From positions 3,472,001 through 3,536,000 of the forward strand of contig NZ_BNEM01000001.1 of assembly GCF_018327705.1 (NCBI RefSeq): 64,000 nt of DNA, read 5' to 3'. Position 1 is the stretch's first letter. Each line of letters opens with the position of its first letter. The stretch is from Catellatospora sp. TT07R-123. Its GTDB lineage: Bacteria; Actinomycetota; Actinomycetes; Mycobacteriales; Micromonosporaceae. The position numbers were made by a program, and so were the translations under genes. The notes beneath the pieces were generated by a model. That model ran no database searches. It was given only the letters and a program-made list of their open reading frames with translations, and was not told the DNA's origin. Positions 46,871 through 56,587 of the stretch are shown one piece after another.

Positions 46871-47674
46871 ATGCCCGAAGGCGACACCGTCTACAACACC
46901 GCGCAGCTCCTGCGCGAAGGGCTGGTCGGGCGCACGCTGACCGGGGCGCAGTTCCGGGTGCCGCAACTGGCCGTGGTCGACCTGACCGGCGCCGAGGTCG
47001 TCGCGTCGCTGAGCCGCGGCAAGCACCTGCTGCTGCGCCTGCGCACCGCGGGCGGCCGCGAGCTGAGCCTGCACTCGCACCTGCGGATGGAGGGCGCCTG
47101 GCGGGTGTACGGCCCCGGCCAGCGCTGGAACGCCCGGCCCGCCCACACCATCCGGGTGGTGCTGCGCGCCGGGGACCATACCGCCGTCGGCTTCCACCTG
47201 CACGACCTGGCGCTGGTGCCGACCGCGCAGGAGGAGCGCCTGGTCGGCCACCTCGGCCCCGACCTGCTCGGCCCGGACTGGGACCCGGCCGAGGCGGTCC
47301 GCCGCCTGACCCGCGACCCCGCCGCCCCGATCGCGGCGGCACTGCTCGACCAGCGCAACCTGGCCGGGATCGGCAACCTGTACAAGTGCGAGGTGCTGTT
47401 CCTGCGCGGCGTCTGGCCGTGGACCCCCGTCGGCGAGGTCCCCGACCTGCCCGGGGTGGTCGACCTGGCGCAGCGGCTGCTCGCCCACAACCGGGGCCGC
47501 TGGACCCAGACCACCACCGGCTCGCTGCGCCGCGGCGAGACCAGCTACGTGTACGGCCGCCGCGCCCAGCCCTGCCGCAACTGCAACGGCCCGATCAGCA
47601 AGGACGGCGACGGCGACCGCATCACCTACTGGTGCCCCCGCTGCCAGCCCCGCCCCACCCCCACCCCGGGGTAA
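46871..47674 (+). CDS. nei: Fpg/Nei-family DNA glycosylase/AP lyase
   Basis: 267 residues. N-terminal MPEGDTVYNTA (Pro2 nucleophile, Glu3), H2TH helix region DQRNLAGIGNLYKCE, and a C-terminal zinc finger with two Cys pairs (QPCRNCNG, YWCPRCQ). PEGDT matches the Nei/Nei2 branch rather than Fpg (PELPE). Removes oxidised bases, mainly pyrimidines. Start ATG 46871. A family B repeat follows the stop. Confidence 0.93.
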   Translation: MPEGDTVYNTAQLLREGLVGRTLTGAQFRVPQLAVVDLTGAEVVASLSRGKHLLLRLRTAGGRELSLHSHLRMEGAWRVYGPGQRWNARPAHTIRVVLRAGDHTAVGFHLHDLALVPTAQEERLVGHLGPDLLGPDWDPAEAVRRLTRDPAAPIAAALLDQRNLAGIGNLYKCEVLFLRGVWPWTPVGEVPDLPGVVDLAQRLLAHNRGRWTQTTTGSLRRGETSYVYGRRAQPCRNCNGPISKDGDGDRITYWCPRCQPRPTPTPG

Positions 47675-47703
47675 GGAACGACGACGAGCACGGGCTCGGG
47701 TCC

Positions 47704-47765
47704 TGCAGTTTCGGGGAAACTGCAGGAATCTTGGTGCGGATTCCAGCACTTTCCCCGAAACTGCA
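47704..47765. repeat. Family B inverted repeat, copy B2 (convergent junction)
   Basis: The left arm TGCAGTTTCGGGGAAACTGCA pairs with the complementary right arm ending at 47765, one mismatch; the loop again begins GGAATCTTGG as in copy B1. It lies between the nei stop and the end of the convergent MFS gene. Confidence 0.85.
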
Positions 47766-47819
47766 CCGGCCGCCGCCCGGCGGCGCGCGTGGCGCGGCGC
47801 GGCCGGTGAGGGGCGCGGC

Positions 47820-49064
47820 CTAGGTGGCGAGGCCGGGGGCGGGTTCGGTCAGCGGTTCGTGCGGCGGTGCCGGGGCGGGAGCACCGGCGGGGGCGAGATC
47901 GGCGCCGGAGCGCCAGAAGGGCAGTGCCACCGCCAGGAGCAGCAGGGCGACCAGGCCCGCCGCGGCGAAGGCCCGGCCGGGGCCGACCGAGTCGATGATC
48001 GCGCCGGCGAAGGGCGCGCCTGCGGCTACGCCGATGGTCAGGGCGGTGCCGTGCAGGCCCATCGCCTCGCCGCGCGACCCGGCGGGCACCCACGAGCTGA
48101 GCGTGTCGATGGTGGCCGACAGCGACGGCGCGACCAGCACACCCGACGGGATCAGGATCAGGCAGACCGCCCACCACGGTGCTCCGGCCGCCAGCCCGAC
48201 CGGCACGGTCAGCACGGCCAGGCCGCCCGCCAGCAGCGCCGCTGACACGTTGCGGTGCAGCGCCCCGTAGACGAAGCCGCCGATCAGGGAGTAGAGGCAC
48301 CAGATCGCGATCACGACACCGGCCCAGTTCTGCTGGCCGGACCCCTTGAGCGCCGCGATGAGGGACAGGTCGGAGGCGGTCAGCACGAAGGTCAGCGACG
48401 CCGTGAGCGCGAACAGGGCGATCACGCGGGGGCGCAGCCACTGGCGGCGCGGCACGGCGGCCTCGGACTCGCCGTCCTCGACCGGGGCCTGGGTCGGCGC
48501 GTTGAGGGCGATGAGCGCGACCCCGGCCAGCACCACCCCTACGCCGACGGCGATCATGACCGGGCGGCTGCCGAACTGGCTCACCGCGGCCACGGCCCCC
48601 GCCGGGGCGACCATGTACGACAGCTCGACCGCCATCGAGTCCAGCGCGAACCCGGGGCGGCGCTGGTCGGCGGGGACCATCGCGGCCAGGCTCTGCCGGA
48701 CGATGGTGAACACGGGCAGCCCCAGCACTCCGGCGATCGCGGCGGCGCCGAGCAGGACCGCGTAGCCGAGGCGGGGCGCGGCGAGCCAGAACAGGGCCTG
48801 CGCGGCGGTGGTGGTGATCAGGACGGGGCGCAGGCCGTACCGGTCGATCATGCGGCCGGTGATCGGGGAGCCGATCGCCGAGCCGAGGGTGGACGCGGTG
48901 CCGACGAGGCCCGCCTGGGCGAAGCCGAGGCCGAGGGTGTTGACGACGTGCAGCGTCAGCACGATGCCGGTGGCGATGACCGGGATCCGAGCCACCAGCC
49001 CGACCAGCAGCAACGCACGTACGCCGGGCAGGCCGAGAATCTTGCGGTAAGGCTCGATGGTCAT
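47820..49064 (-). CDS. MFS transporter
   Basis: 414 residues with 12 predicted helices and a cytoplasmic loop near 200 (APTQAPVEDGESEAAVPRRQ). The loop between helices 2 and 3 reads GRMIDRYGLRP, the MFS motif A. Probably a drug or metabolite exporter; the substrate cannot be inferred. ATG 49064 is preceded by GGAGGTAACAACCGC. Pro/Ala-rich C-terminus. Confidence 0.85.
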   Translation of the reverse strand: MTIEPYRKILGLPGVRALLLVGLVARIPVIATGIVLTLHVVNTLGLGFAQAGLVGTASTLGSAIGSPITGRMIDRYGLRPVLITTTAAQALFWLAAPRLGYAVLLGAAAIAGVLGLPVFTIVRQSLAAMVPADQRRPGFALDSMAVELSYMVAPAGAVAAVSQFGSRPVMIAVGVGVVLAGVALIALNAPTQAPVEDGESEAAVPRRQWLRPRVIALFALTASLTFVLTASDLSLIAALKGSGQQNWAGVVIAIWCLYSLIGGFVYGALHRNVSAALLAGGLAVLTVPVGLAAGAPWWAVCLILIPSGVLVAPSLSATIDTLSSWVPAGSRGEAMGLHGTALTIGVAAGAPFAGAIIDSVGPGRAFAAAGLVALLLLAVALPFWRSGADLAPAGAPAPAPPHEPLTEPAPGLAT

Positions 49065-49217
49065 TGCGGTTGTTACCTCCAGCCGACCATGGTGCCCGAC
49101 ACCCCCGACTTTCAGGCAATCCGTTTACCGGCTGACCCGGGGTAATTCCCGTCACCTTGATCGCCGCCGCCTTGATCGCCATCGCCGGTCACGAAGTCAC
49201 GCCAGGCCGCACACTTC

Positions 49218-49242
49218 GACCGCAAACGCCGATCTTGCCGCC
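49218..49242. repeat. Family C core, single copy C4
   Basis: GACCGCAAACGCCGATCTTG matches the family C core of copies C1-C3, but no opposing arm is nearby. It lies in the tandem gap 49065-49350, which otherwise holds the ctaD terminator and nothing else recognisable. Confidence 0.55.
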
Positions 49243-49290
49243 GGTGCGCGCCGCGGCGCGCACCGGTCGCGGCGCGGCGCCGCCGAACGG

Positions 49291-49333
49291 CCGAGGCCCC
49301 GGCCCGCCGGGATGCGGCGGGCCGGGGCCTCGG
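49291..49333 (-). terminator. Hairpin terminator after ctaD
   Basis: A perfect 18-bp stem (CCGAGGCCCCGGCCCGCC with its complement) and 7-base loop, 18 bases past the ctaD stop; no T-run. Confidence 0.75.
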
Positions 49334-49350
49334 GTGAAGCAGGTGGTGGG

Positions 49351-51075
49351 TCAGACCTCGTGGTCGCCGCCGTGGCGGCCGTGCGAGTAGCTCGGCGCCT
49401 CGATGACCGGGGCCTTGGTGCCGGTGCTGACCGCCAGGTGCGGGAACTTCGCGTCGAACGCGGGCCGCTCGGAGCGGATGCGCGGCATGCTGTCGAAGTT
49501 GCGCAGCGGCGGCGGGCAGCTGGTCGCCCACTCCAGCGAGTTGCCGTGGCCCCACGGGTCGTCCACGGTCACGATCGGGCCAGTCCGGTACGACTTCCAC
49601 ACGTTGTAGATGAACGGCAGCGTGGAGGCGCCCAGGATGAACGCGCCGATGGTCGAGAACGTGTTCAGGAAGGTAAAGCCGTCCGTGGGCAGGTAGTCGG
49701 CGTACCGGCGGGGCATGCCCTCGGCGCCGAGCCAGTGCTGCACCAGGAAGGTGGCGTTGAAGCCGATGAAGGTCAGCCAGAAGTGGACCTTGCCCAGCTT
49801 CTCGTCCATCATGCGGCCGAACATCTTCGGGAACCAGAAGTAGATGCCCGAGTACACGGCGAACACGATGGTGCCGAAGAGCACGTAGTGGAAGTGCGCG
49901 ACGACGAAGTAGGAGTCCGACACCTGGAAGTCGATCGGCGGGCTGGCCAGCAGCACGCCCGACAGGCCGCCGAAGAGGAAGGTCACCAGGAAGCCGACGG
50001 CGAACAGCATCGGCGTCTCGAAGGTGATCTGGCCCCGCCACATGGTGCCGATCCAGTTGAAGAACTTCATGCCGGTGGGCACGGCGATCAGGAAGCTCAG
50101 GAACGAGAAGAACGGCAGCAGCACCTGGCCGGTGGCGAACATGTGGTGCGCCCACACGCTCATCGACAGCGCGGCGATGCCGAGGGTCGCGGCGACCAGA
50201 CCGGTGTAGCCGAAGATCGGCTTGCGGCTGAAGACCGGGATGACCTCGGAGATGATGCCGAAGAATGGTAGCGCGACGATGTACACCTCAGGGTGGCCGA
50301 AGAACCAGAAGAGGTGCTGCCACAGCATCGGGCCGCCGGTGGCGGGGTCGAAGACGTGGGCGCCGAGGCGGCGGTCGGCCAGCAGGGCCAGCAGCGCGGC
50401 GGCCAGCAGCGGGAAGACCATGATCACCAGAAGGCTGGTGACGAGGATGTTCCACGTCATGATCGACATACGGAACATCGTCATGCCGGGCGCGCGCAGG
50501 GTCAGGATCGTGGTGATCATGTTGACCGCGCCGAGGATGGTGCCCAGACCCGACAGCACCAGGCCGGCGATCCACATGTCGGCGCCGATGCCGGGCGAGT
50601 TGATCGCGTCGTTGAGCGGCGCGTACGCGAACCAGCCGAAGTCCGCGGCGCCGCCCGGCGTGATGAACCCGGCGGTGGCCAGGCTCGCGCCGAACAGGTA
50701 CAGCCAGTACGCGAAGGAGTTCAGGCGCGGGAACGAGACGTCCGGCGCACCGATCTGGATCGGCACCACGTAGTTCGCGAACGCGAACACGATCGGCGTC
50801 GCGAAGAACAGCAGCATGATCGTGCCGTGCATCGTGAACAGCTGGTTGTACTGCTCCGGCGTCAGGAACTGCATTCCCGGCTTCGCCAGCTCGGCGCGCA
50901 TCAGCAGCGCCAGCAGGCCACCGATCATGAAGAACACGAAGGCGGTGACCATGTACATGATCCCGATCTGCTTCGCATCCGTGGTGCGCAGCAGACGCGC
51001 GAGCGCCGAACCCTTGACCTGCTTACGCACGGGGTAGGGCCGCGTCGCGATCGGCTGCGGTGCGACGGTGGTCAC
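49351..51075 (-). CDS. ctaD: Cytochrome c oxidase subunit I (aa3-type)
   Basis: 574 residues from GTG 51075 (AGGAGG seven bases upstream), 12 helices. Heme a ligand His in TMHGTIM, CuB ligands His and cross-linked Tyr in FGHPEVYI, CuB His pair in VWAHHMF, heme a3/a His in VAHFHYV. Terminal proton-pumping oxidase of the cytochrome bcc-aa3 chain. The other cta/qcr genes are not adjacent, which is usual for the separate ctaD of actinobacteria. Confidence 0.97.
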   Translation of the reverse strand: MTTVAPQPIATRPYPVRKQVKGSALARLLRTTDAKQIGIMYMVTAFVFFMIGGLLALLMRAELAKPGMQFLTPEQYNQLFTMHGTIMLLFFATPIVFAFANYVVPIQIGAPDVSFPRLNSFAYWLYLFGASLATAGFITPGGAADFGWFAYAPLNDAINSPGIGADMWIAGLVLSGLGTILGAVNMITTILTLRAPGMTMFRMSIMTWNILVTSLLVIMVFPLLAAALLALLADRRLGAHVFDPATGGPMLWQHLFWFFGHPEVYIVALPFFGIISEVIPVFSRKPIFGYTGLVAATLGIAALSMSVWAHHMFATGQVLLPFFSFLSFLIAVPTGMKFFNWIGTMWRGQITFETPMLFAVGFLVTFLFGGLSGVLLASPPIDFQVSDSYFVVAHFHYVLFGTIVFAVYSGIYFWFPKMFGRMMDEKLGKVHFWLTFIGFNATFLVQHWLGAEGMPRRYADYLPTDGFTFLNTFSTIGAFILGASTLPFIYNVWKSYRTGPIVTVDDPWGHGNSLEWATSCPPPLRNFDSMPRIRSERPAFDAKFPHLAVSTGTKAPVIEAPSYSHGRHGGDHEV

Positions 51076-51223
51076 GTGTGGCCTCCTGTGGCTGGCCCGG
51101 CCGCCTGGCGCCTGCGCGCCGCCGCCGGATTGATCAGTTGAGGCGTACCTCGGAGGCAGAATAATCCTTCGCAGGTGGCCTGGGAGCACGGGGTGCACCT
51201 AGCCGCGCCGAACGGTGTAGGTT

Positions 51224-51252
51224 GGCGGCCCGGTCACGCGGGCCGGGCCGCC
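51224..51252 (-). terminator. Hairpin after the small membrane protein gene
   Basis: 10-bp perfect stem (GGCGGCCCGG/CCGGGCCGCC) with a 9-base loop, 24 bases past the stop. The rest of the 51076-51275 gap shows no gene. Confidence 0.6.
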
Positions 51253-51275
51253 GTTCACGTTCGGCGTGTCGCTGG

Positions 51276-51569
51276 TCAGCGAGTTCCCGCGGCGGCGCTG
51301 AGATTGAGCGAGATCGCGCCTGCGGCGACCGCGGCGAGCACCAGCAGCACCACGCCCCAGCCGATGAGCCGGTCGGCCGCGCTGATGCGGTGCAGCCAGC
51401 GGGTGAACCGGCTGCCCGCGGCCACGGCGGTCGCACCCAGCGGGTCCGTGGTGAGGGCGGCGGTCGCGCCCGGATCGGGGGTGAGTGTCTTCACGACGGT
51501 CACCGTCGCACCGGCCAGGATCAGCAGCGTCCCGAGCACGGCCAGCAGACCGGCGATCCAGTCCTTCAT
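51276..51569 (-). CDS. Small two-helix membrane protein, unknown function
   Basis: 97 residues from ATG 51569 with GGGGAGG upstream. Two membrane helices (about 5-27, IAGLLAVLGTLLILAGATVTVV; and about 70-92, LIGWGVVLLVLAAVAAGAISL) flank a short outer or inner loop. No recognised domain. Divergent from fdhF. Confidence 0.6.
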   Translation of the reverse strand: MKDWIAGLLAVLGTLLILAGATVTVVKTLTPDPGATAALTTDPLGATAVAAGSRFTRWLHRISAADRLIGWGVVLLVLAAVAAGAISLNLSAAAGTR

Positions 51570-51681
51570 CGATCGTCCTCCCCAGGGGATGGGATCACGC
51601 CGGCCGGGGTGCCGGCGACCGCCACAGGCTAGACGCCCACCGGCGGCTTCGCATCGCGGGAAACGTGAGATGGTCTTAGGT

Positions 51682-53952
51682 ATGGCGAAGAAGCCTCCCC
51701 GCGACGATGTCGGTGACCAGGACCTGACCGTGCGTGCACCCAAGGACAGCGCGGCCGGCCTGCCCGGGGTGATGCACGGCCTGCGCGCCGCAGGAGCGCA
51801 GATGGGCGTACGCCGCTCCGCCCTCACCCTGCTCAAGATGAACCAGGCCGACGGCTTCGACTGCCCCGGCTGCGCCTGGCCGGAGCCCATCCCGGCGCAC
51901 CGGGCCCACTTCGAGTTCTGCGAGAACGGCGCCAAGGCGGTGGCCGAGGAGGCGACGCTGCGCCGGGTGACCCGCGCGTTCTTCGCCGAGCACGCCGTGG
52001 CCGACCTGGCCGGGCGCAGCGACTACTGGCTGGGCCAGCAGGGGCGGCTCACCGAGCCGATGGTGAAGCGACCGGGCGCGACGCACTTCACACCGATCGG
52101 CTGGGACGAGGCGTTCACGCTGGCCGCGGACCACCTGCGCGCGATCGAGCCGGACCGGGCGCTGTTCTACACCTCCGGCCGCACCTCCAACGAGGCCGCC
52201 TTCCTCTACCAGCTGATGGCGCGGGCGTACGGCACCAACAACCTGCCGGACTGCTCCAACATGTGCCACGAGTCGTCCGGGGTGGCGCTGAACAGCACCA
52301 TCGGCATGGGCAAGGGCTCGGTGACCCTGGAGGACGTGCACCGGGCCAAGCTGATCGCGGTGGTGGGCCAGAATCCGGGCACCAACCACCCGCGCATGCT
52401 CAGCGCCCTGGAGCTCGCCAAGAAGAACGGCGCGAAGATCATCTCAGTGAACCCGCTGCCCGAGGCCGGGCTGATGCGGTTCAAGAACCCGCAGAAGGTC
52501 GGCGGGCTGGTCGGCGGCGGCACCCCGCTGGCCGACCTGCACCTGCCGATCCGGGTCGGCGGCGACCTGGCCCTGTTCCAGGCGATCGGCTCGCTGCTGC
52601 TGTCGTGGGGCACGGTCGACGAGGACTTCGTCGCGTCGTACACGGCGGGATTCGAGGCCTATGCCGACGCCCTGCGCGAGCTGGACTGGGACCTGGTCCA
52701 CGCCGCGACCGGCCTGGACCGCGACCAGATCGAGGCCGCGGCGCGGCTGTTCGCCGGCTCCCCCGCCACCATCGTGTGCTGGGCGATGGGCCTGACCCAG
52801 GGCCGCGACTCGGTGGCGACCATCCGCGAGGTGGTCAACGTGCAGCTGCTGCGCGGCATGATCGGCCTGCCCGGCGCGGGCCTGTGCCCGGTGCGCGGCC
52901 ACTCCAACGTCCAGGGCGACCGGACCATGGGCATCTGGCACGAGCCGCCGTCGTGGCTGGGCGCCCTCGGCGAGTCGCTGTCGCTGCCGATGCCGGCCCG
53001 GCGGGGGTACGACACGGTCGAGGCGATCCGCGCCATGCGCGACGGCCAGGCGACCGTGTTCATGGCGCTGGGCGGCAACTTCGCCGCCGCCTCGCCCGAC
53101 ACCGGGGTCACCGAGGCGGGGCTGCGCTCGTGCGCGCTGACCGTGCACGTGTCCACCAAGCTCAACCGCTCGCACGTGGTCACCGCCGACCCGCAGACCG
53201 TGCTGATCCTGCCCTGCCTGGGCCGCACCGAGCGCGACGTGCAGGCCTCGGGCGAGCAGTTCGTGACGGTCGAGGACTCGATGTCGTGCGTGCACGCCTC
53301 GCAGGGCCGCCTCGAACCGGCCGCGCCGCAGCTGCGCTCCGAGGTCGCGATCGTGGCCGGGCTGGCCCGGCACCTGCTGCCCGACTCCACCGTCCCGTGG
53401 GAGACGTACGCCGAGGACTACCGCTCGGTGCGGGCCCTGATCGCCGACACCGTGCCCGGCTTCGCCGACTTCGAGGCGAAGGTGCGCGTGCCCGGCGGGT
53501 TCACGCTGCCGCACCCGCCGCGCGACGACCGCCGCTTCCCGACCCCGGACGGCAGGGCCCGGTTCACGGCCAGCCCGCTGGAGGTGCTGACGGTGCCGCC
53601 GGGCCGCCTGCTGCTCCAGACGCTGCGCAGCCACGACCAGTACAACACCACGATCTACGGCCTGGACGACCGCTACCGCGGGGTGAAGGCGGGCCGCCGG
53701 GTGGTCTTCGTCAACCCCGACGACCTGCGCGAGTTCGGCGTGGCCGACGGCGACGTCGTCGACCTGGTGTCGGAGTGGGCCGACGGCGAGCGGGTCGCCG
53801 AGTCGTTCCGGGTGATCGCGTACCCGACCGTGCGCGGCTGCGCGGCGACGTACTTCCCCGAGGCGAACGTGCTGGTGCCGCTGGACTCCACGGCCGCCGA
53901 ATCGAACACCCCGACGTCCAAGCAGGTCGTCGTCAGGCTGCGTACGCGCTGA
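51682..53952 (+). CDS. fdhF: FdhF/YdeP-type molybdopterin oxidoreductase
   Basis: 756 residues. Iron-sulfur ligands start at Cys61-x2-Cys64 (FDCPGCAW) with Cys80; the Mo-coordinating region is [11 protein letters not shown] (Cys190/Cys194 area). Molybdopterin-guanine-dinucleotide binding stretches [11 protein letters not shown] and [11 protein letters not shown]-like are present, and the C-terminal formate dehydrogenase domain ends [18 protein letters not shown]. This YdeP-like branch is annotated as formate dehydrogenase (Rv2900c-like), but its true substrate is poorly established. It overlaps fdhD by one base (TGATG). An ATG at 51670 is a possible alternative start. Confidence 0.88.
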   Translation: MAKKPPRDDVGDQDLTVRAPKDSAAGLPGVMHGLRAAGAQMGVRRSALTLLKMNQADGFDCPGCAWPEPIPAHRAHFEFCENGAKAVAEEATLRRVTRAFFAEHAVADLAGRSDYWLGQQGRLTEPMVKRPGATHFTPIGWDEAFTLAADHLRAIEPDRALFYTSGRTSNEAAFLYQLMARAYGTNNLPDCSNMCHESSGVALNSTIGMGKGSVTLEDVHRAKLIAVVGQNPGTNHPRMLSALELAKKNGAKIISVNPLPEAGLMRFKNPQKVGGLVGGGTPLADLHLPIRVGGDLALFQAIGSLLLSWGTVDEDFVASYTAGFEAYADALRELDWDLVHAATGLDRDQIEAAARLFAGSPATIVCWAMGLTQGRDSVATIREVVNVQLLRGMIGLPGAGLCPVRGHSNVQGDRTMGIWHEPPSWLGALGESLSLPMPARRGYDTVEAIRAMRDGQATVFMALGGNFAAASPDTGVTEAGLRSCALTVHVSTKLNRSHVVTADPQTVLILPCLGRTERDVQASGEQFVTVEDSMSCVHASQGRLEPAAPQLRSEVAIVAGLARHLLPDSTVPWETYAEDYRSVRALIADTVPGFADFEAKVRVPGGFTLPHPPRDDRRFPTPDGRARFTASPLEVLTVPPGRLLLQTLRSHDQYNTTIYGLDDRYRGVKAGRRVVFVNPDDLREFGVADGDVVDLVSEWADGERVAESFRVIAYPTVRGCAATYFPEANVLVPLDSTAAESNTPTSKQVVVRLRTR

Positions 53953-54791
53953 TGGGCCGGGCCAGCGACCGCCGTGCCGTCACCCGGATCGACCTGTCCG
54001 GCGGCGCGTCCGCCGCGCGCCGCCCGGACACGCTGGCCGCCGAGGAACCGCTGGAGATCCGGGTCGGGCACCGCGGCGGGCCCCGCCCGCCGCTGGCCGT
54101 CACCATGCGCACCCCCGGCGACGAGCTCGACCTCGCCCTGGGCTTCCTGCTCACCGAAGGCGTCATCACCGCACCGGACGACGTGCACACCGCCCAGCTG
54201 TGCGCCGGAGCCGAGGTCGAGAACAGCTACAACGTGGTGGACGTGGTGCTGGCCGAGCACGTGCCGCCGCCGCAGGCGGGGACGGAGCGCAACTTCTACA
54301 CCACCAGCTCGTGCGGGGTCTGCGGCAAGGCCAGCATCGACGCGATCCGGGTGCGCTCGCGCCACGACGTCGCCGCCGACCCGGTGGCGGTCGATCCGGC
54401 CGTGCTGGCCGGGCTGCCCGACCGGCTGCGCGGGGCGCAGCGCACGTTCGAGCGCACCGGCGGCCTGCACGCGGCCGGGCTGTTCACGGCCGCCGGGGAG
54501 CTGGTGACCGTACGCGAGGACGTCGGGCGCCACAACGCCGTCGACAAGGTGATCGGCGCCGCGCTGCGGGCCGGGCGGCTACCGCTGGCCGGGCACGTGC
54601 TGCTGGTCTCCGGCCGCGCCAGCTTCGAGCTGACCCAGAAGGCGTGGCTGGCCGGGATACCGGTCCTGGCCGCGGTGTCGGCGCCCAGCACGCTCGCCGC
54701 CGACCTGGCCGACGAGGCCGGGATGACGCTGGTCGGCTTCCTGCGCGGCCCGACCATGAACGTCTACACCCGCCCGGACCGCCTCACCTGA
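53952..54791 (+). CDS. fdhD: Formate dehydrogenase sulfurtransferase FdhD
   Basis: 279 residues. The conserved CxxC is Cys121-Gly-Val-Cys124 in [10 protein letters not shown], which receives sulfur from a cysteine desulfurase and transfers it to the molybdenum cofactor. [16 protein letters not shown] and RGPTMNVYT are family signatures. Translationally coupled to fdhF, as in mycobacteria. A family B repeat lies 71 bases past the stop. Confidence 0.95.
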   Translation: MGRASDRRAVTRIDLSGGASAARRPDTLAAEEPLEIRVGHRGGPRPPLAVTMRTPGDELDLALGFLLTEGVITAPDDVHTAQLCAGAEVENSYNVVDVVLAEHVPPPQAGTERNFYTTSSCGVCGKASIDAIRVRSRHDVAADPVAVDPAVLAGLPDRLRGAQRTFERTGGLHAAGLFTAAGELVTVREDVGRHNAVDKVIGAALRAGRLPLAGHVLLVSGRASFELTQKAWLAGIPVLAAVSAPSTLAADLADEAGMTLVGFLRGPTMNVYTRPDRLT

Positions 54792-54862
54792 CCCGCGCCG
54801 CGCCGCCGCGCCACGCCGCCATGCGGGCGCCACGCCGCGCGCCGCGCGCCGCCCCGCACGCG

Positions 54863-54934
54863 GTTCGTGCAGTTTCGGGGAAAGTGCACGAAAGCGGGCC
54901 GTGATTCCTGCACTTTCCCCGAAACTGCACGAAC
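54863..54934. repeat. Family B inverted repeat, copy B3 (convergent junction)
   Basis: Perfect 26-base arms (54863-54888 and 54909-54934; GTTCGTGCAGTTTCGGGG core) around a 20-base loop, the best preserved copy. The loop CGAAAGCGGG matches the reverse complement of the B1 loop, so this copy is in the opposite orientation. Confidence 0.9.
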
Positions 54935-54939
54935 GCCAG

Positions 54940-55689
54940 TCAGCGGGAGGCGGGGGCGTAGGACCCGTCGGGGGCGACTCGCCAGTGGTCGGGGCCGTCG
55001 GTGACCAGGGCGGACGTGGCGGCCAGGCGGCACAGGCGCGTGGCCAGCTCCAGCTCGCTCGCGCCGGTCAGCCGGGCCAGTTCGTCCCCGGCCAGCAGGT
55101 CGCAGCCGCCGCCGTCCCCCGGCTCCAGCCGCACGAGCGCGTCGTCCGCGCCGTACGCCTCGGCGAGGGCGGCCCGCAGCCGGTCGGGCCGGGCGTCGGC
55201 GGCGAACCGGACGCGGTAGGAGGCCCGCCCGTCCCGCGCCGCCCGCCGGACCAGGTCCACCGCCCCGCCGAGGTAGTCGCGCAGCACGGCGGGCTGGAGG
55301 TTCAGCGCCGCCAGCGCGGGCAGGGTGAACGGCACCCGCACCACGTCGTACGTGCCCTTGGCCGGGTTGGCGAACTCGGGGCCGTACCGGTTGGCGGGGT
55401 CCATCTCGACCAGGCGGCACGCGTAGAGATGGTGCCGGATGAGGCGACGGCCGTCGGGGCCGGTGCTGTCGCGGATCGTCAGCGGCACCGGTGGCGTGAC
55501 CACGGCGCGCAGTTCCTCGTCCAGTTCGCGCAGCAGCGCGGCCAGCAGCGAGGCGTCGTGCCGGTCCCGGCCCCCGCCGGGTGTCACCCAGTACGGCTCG
55601 GGCTGTTCGGGCCGGGTGCGGCGGAGCAGGATCAGCTCGTCGGCGTCGAGCAGGAGCGCGCTGACCCGATCGCGGTCCGGAACCGTCAT
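54940..55689 (-). CDS. Nudix-fold protein with altered Nudix box
   Basis: 249 residues. Residues about 8-105 form a Nudix domain; the box reads GGGRDRHDASLLAALLREL, then DEEL. Against the consensus Gx5Ex7REUxEExGU, the first Glu is replaced by Ala, while the REL-DEE metal helix is kept. Catalysis may be reduced or use another base. The C-terminal 130 residues (AALNLQPAVLRDYLG onward) are not recognised and hold a single Cys pair. Substrate unknown. Faces fdhD across a family B repeat. Confidence 0.7.
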   Translation of the reverse strand: MTVPDRDRVSALLLDADELILLRRTRPEQPEPYWVTPGGGRDRHDASLLAALLRELDEELRAVVTPPVPLTIRDSTGPDGRRLIRHHLYACRLVEMDPANRYGPEFANPAKGTYDVVRVPFTLPALAALNLQPAVLRDYLGGAVDLVRRAARDGRASYRVRFAADARPDRLRAALAEAYGADDALVRLEPGDGGGCDLLAGDELARLTGASELELATRLCRLAATSALVTDGPDHWRVAPDGSYAPASR

Positions 55690-55803
55690 GATTCACAGCC
55701 TGACCGGTGACCGGGGCGCTTGTCGACCCGCCCGGCGGCATGGTTGAGTCTGCGCCAGTACGTAAGCGCCTTGGTCACCGTCAACGTCACTGGAGTGATC
55801 ACC

Positions 55804-56505
55804 ATGGCCGACCCGACCGACCCCGCGACCCAGGACGCGCACCTCGAGACGGTCGACATGCTGCTGCACCTGTCGCGGCGCTCGCAGGCGATGGTGGACC
55901 GGCTCATCGGCTGCCTGGACCGGATGGGCCAGCAGGAGCACGACCCGGAGCGGCTGAAGAACTTCTTCGAGCTGGACTTCCTGGCCCTGCGGATGCGGCG
56001 TAACGACGAGAGCCTGCTGGTGCTCGCCGGGGGCGAGTCGGCGCGCATCCGCCGCGATCCGGTGCCGCTGGAGGAGGTGCTCCAGGGCGCCTGCTCGGAG
56101 GTGGAGGACTTCCGCCGGATCGAGTTCGGGGTGGTCGAGCCGGGCCTGGTCGTCGCCGCCCCGGTCGTCAACGACCTGGTGCACCTGCTGGCGGAGCTGT
56201 TCGACAACGCGGCCGCGTTCTCCGCGCCCGACACGAAGGTGCTGGTGGAGGTGCGGCGCGTCACGGACCGGGCGGTCATCCTGATCGAGGACCGGGGTAT
56301 CGGCATCCCCCCGGCGCGCCTGCGCGAACTCAACCAGCGCCTGGCCCAGCCGACCCCGCCCAGCGCGATCACGGTCCGGCAGATGGGCGTCGGGGTGGTC
56401 GGCCGGCTGGCCCAGCGGCACGACATCCGGGTCGAGCTGGAGCCCGCGGGTGAGCGCGGCATCGCCGCCTCGGTGGTGCTGCCCTCGCACACTCTGGCGG
56501 GATGA
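55804..56505 (+). CDS. Stand-alone histidine-kinase-like ATPase
   Basis: 233 residues from ATG 55804. The N-terminal 75 residues are a two-helix bundle (LLHLSRRSQAMVDRLIGCLDRM...LDFLALRMRRNDESLLVLAG) resembling the helical part that precedes the ATPase in conservon-type sensor kinases; no H-box with a phosphorylatable His near E is obvious (HLSRRSQ is the nearest). The HATPase_c domain follows with LLAELFDNAAAFS (N-box), IEDRGIGIPP (G1) and GVGVVGRLAQRH. No membrane segment, no sensor. It ends 82 bases before lysS. May act as a regulator by binding ATP or a protein partner. Confidence 0.75.
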   Translation: MADPTDPATQDAHLETVDMLLHLSRRSQAMVDRLIGCLDRMGQQEHDPERLKNFFELDFLALRMRRNDESLLVLAGGESARIRRDPVPLEEVLQGACSEVEDFRRIEFGVVEPGLVVAAPVVNDLVHLLAELFDNAAAFSAPDTKVLVEVRRVTDRAVILIEDRGIGIPPARLRELNQRLAQPTPPSAITVRQMGVGVVGRLAQRHDIRVELEPAGERGIAASVVLPSHTLAG

Positions 56506-56587
56506 GTCCGGGGCGGGCGTAAAACCCGTTCACGGCATCCGGGAGAATGGGGGGACACCCTCAACTCACGGAAAGGACGTGCTGGTC

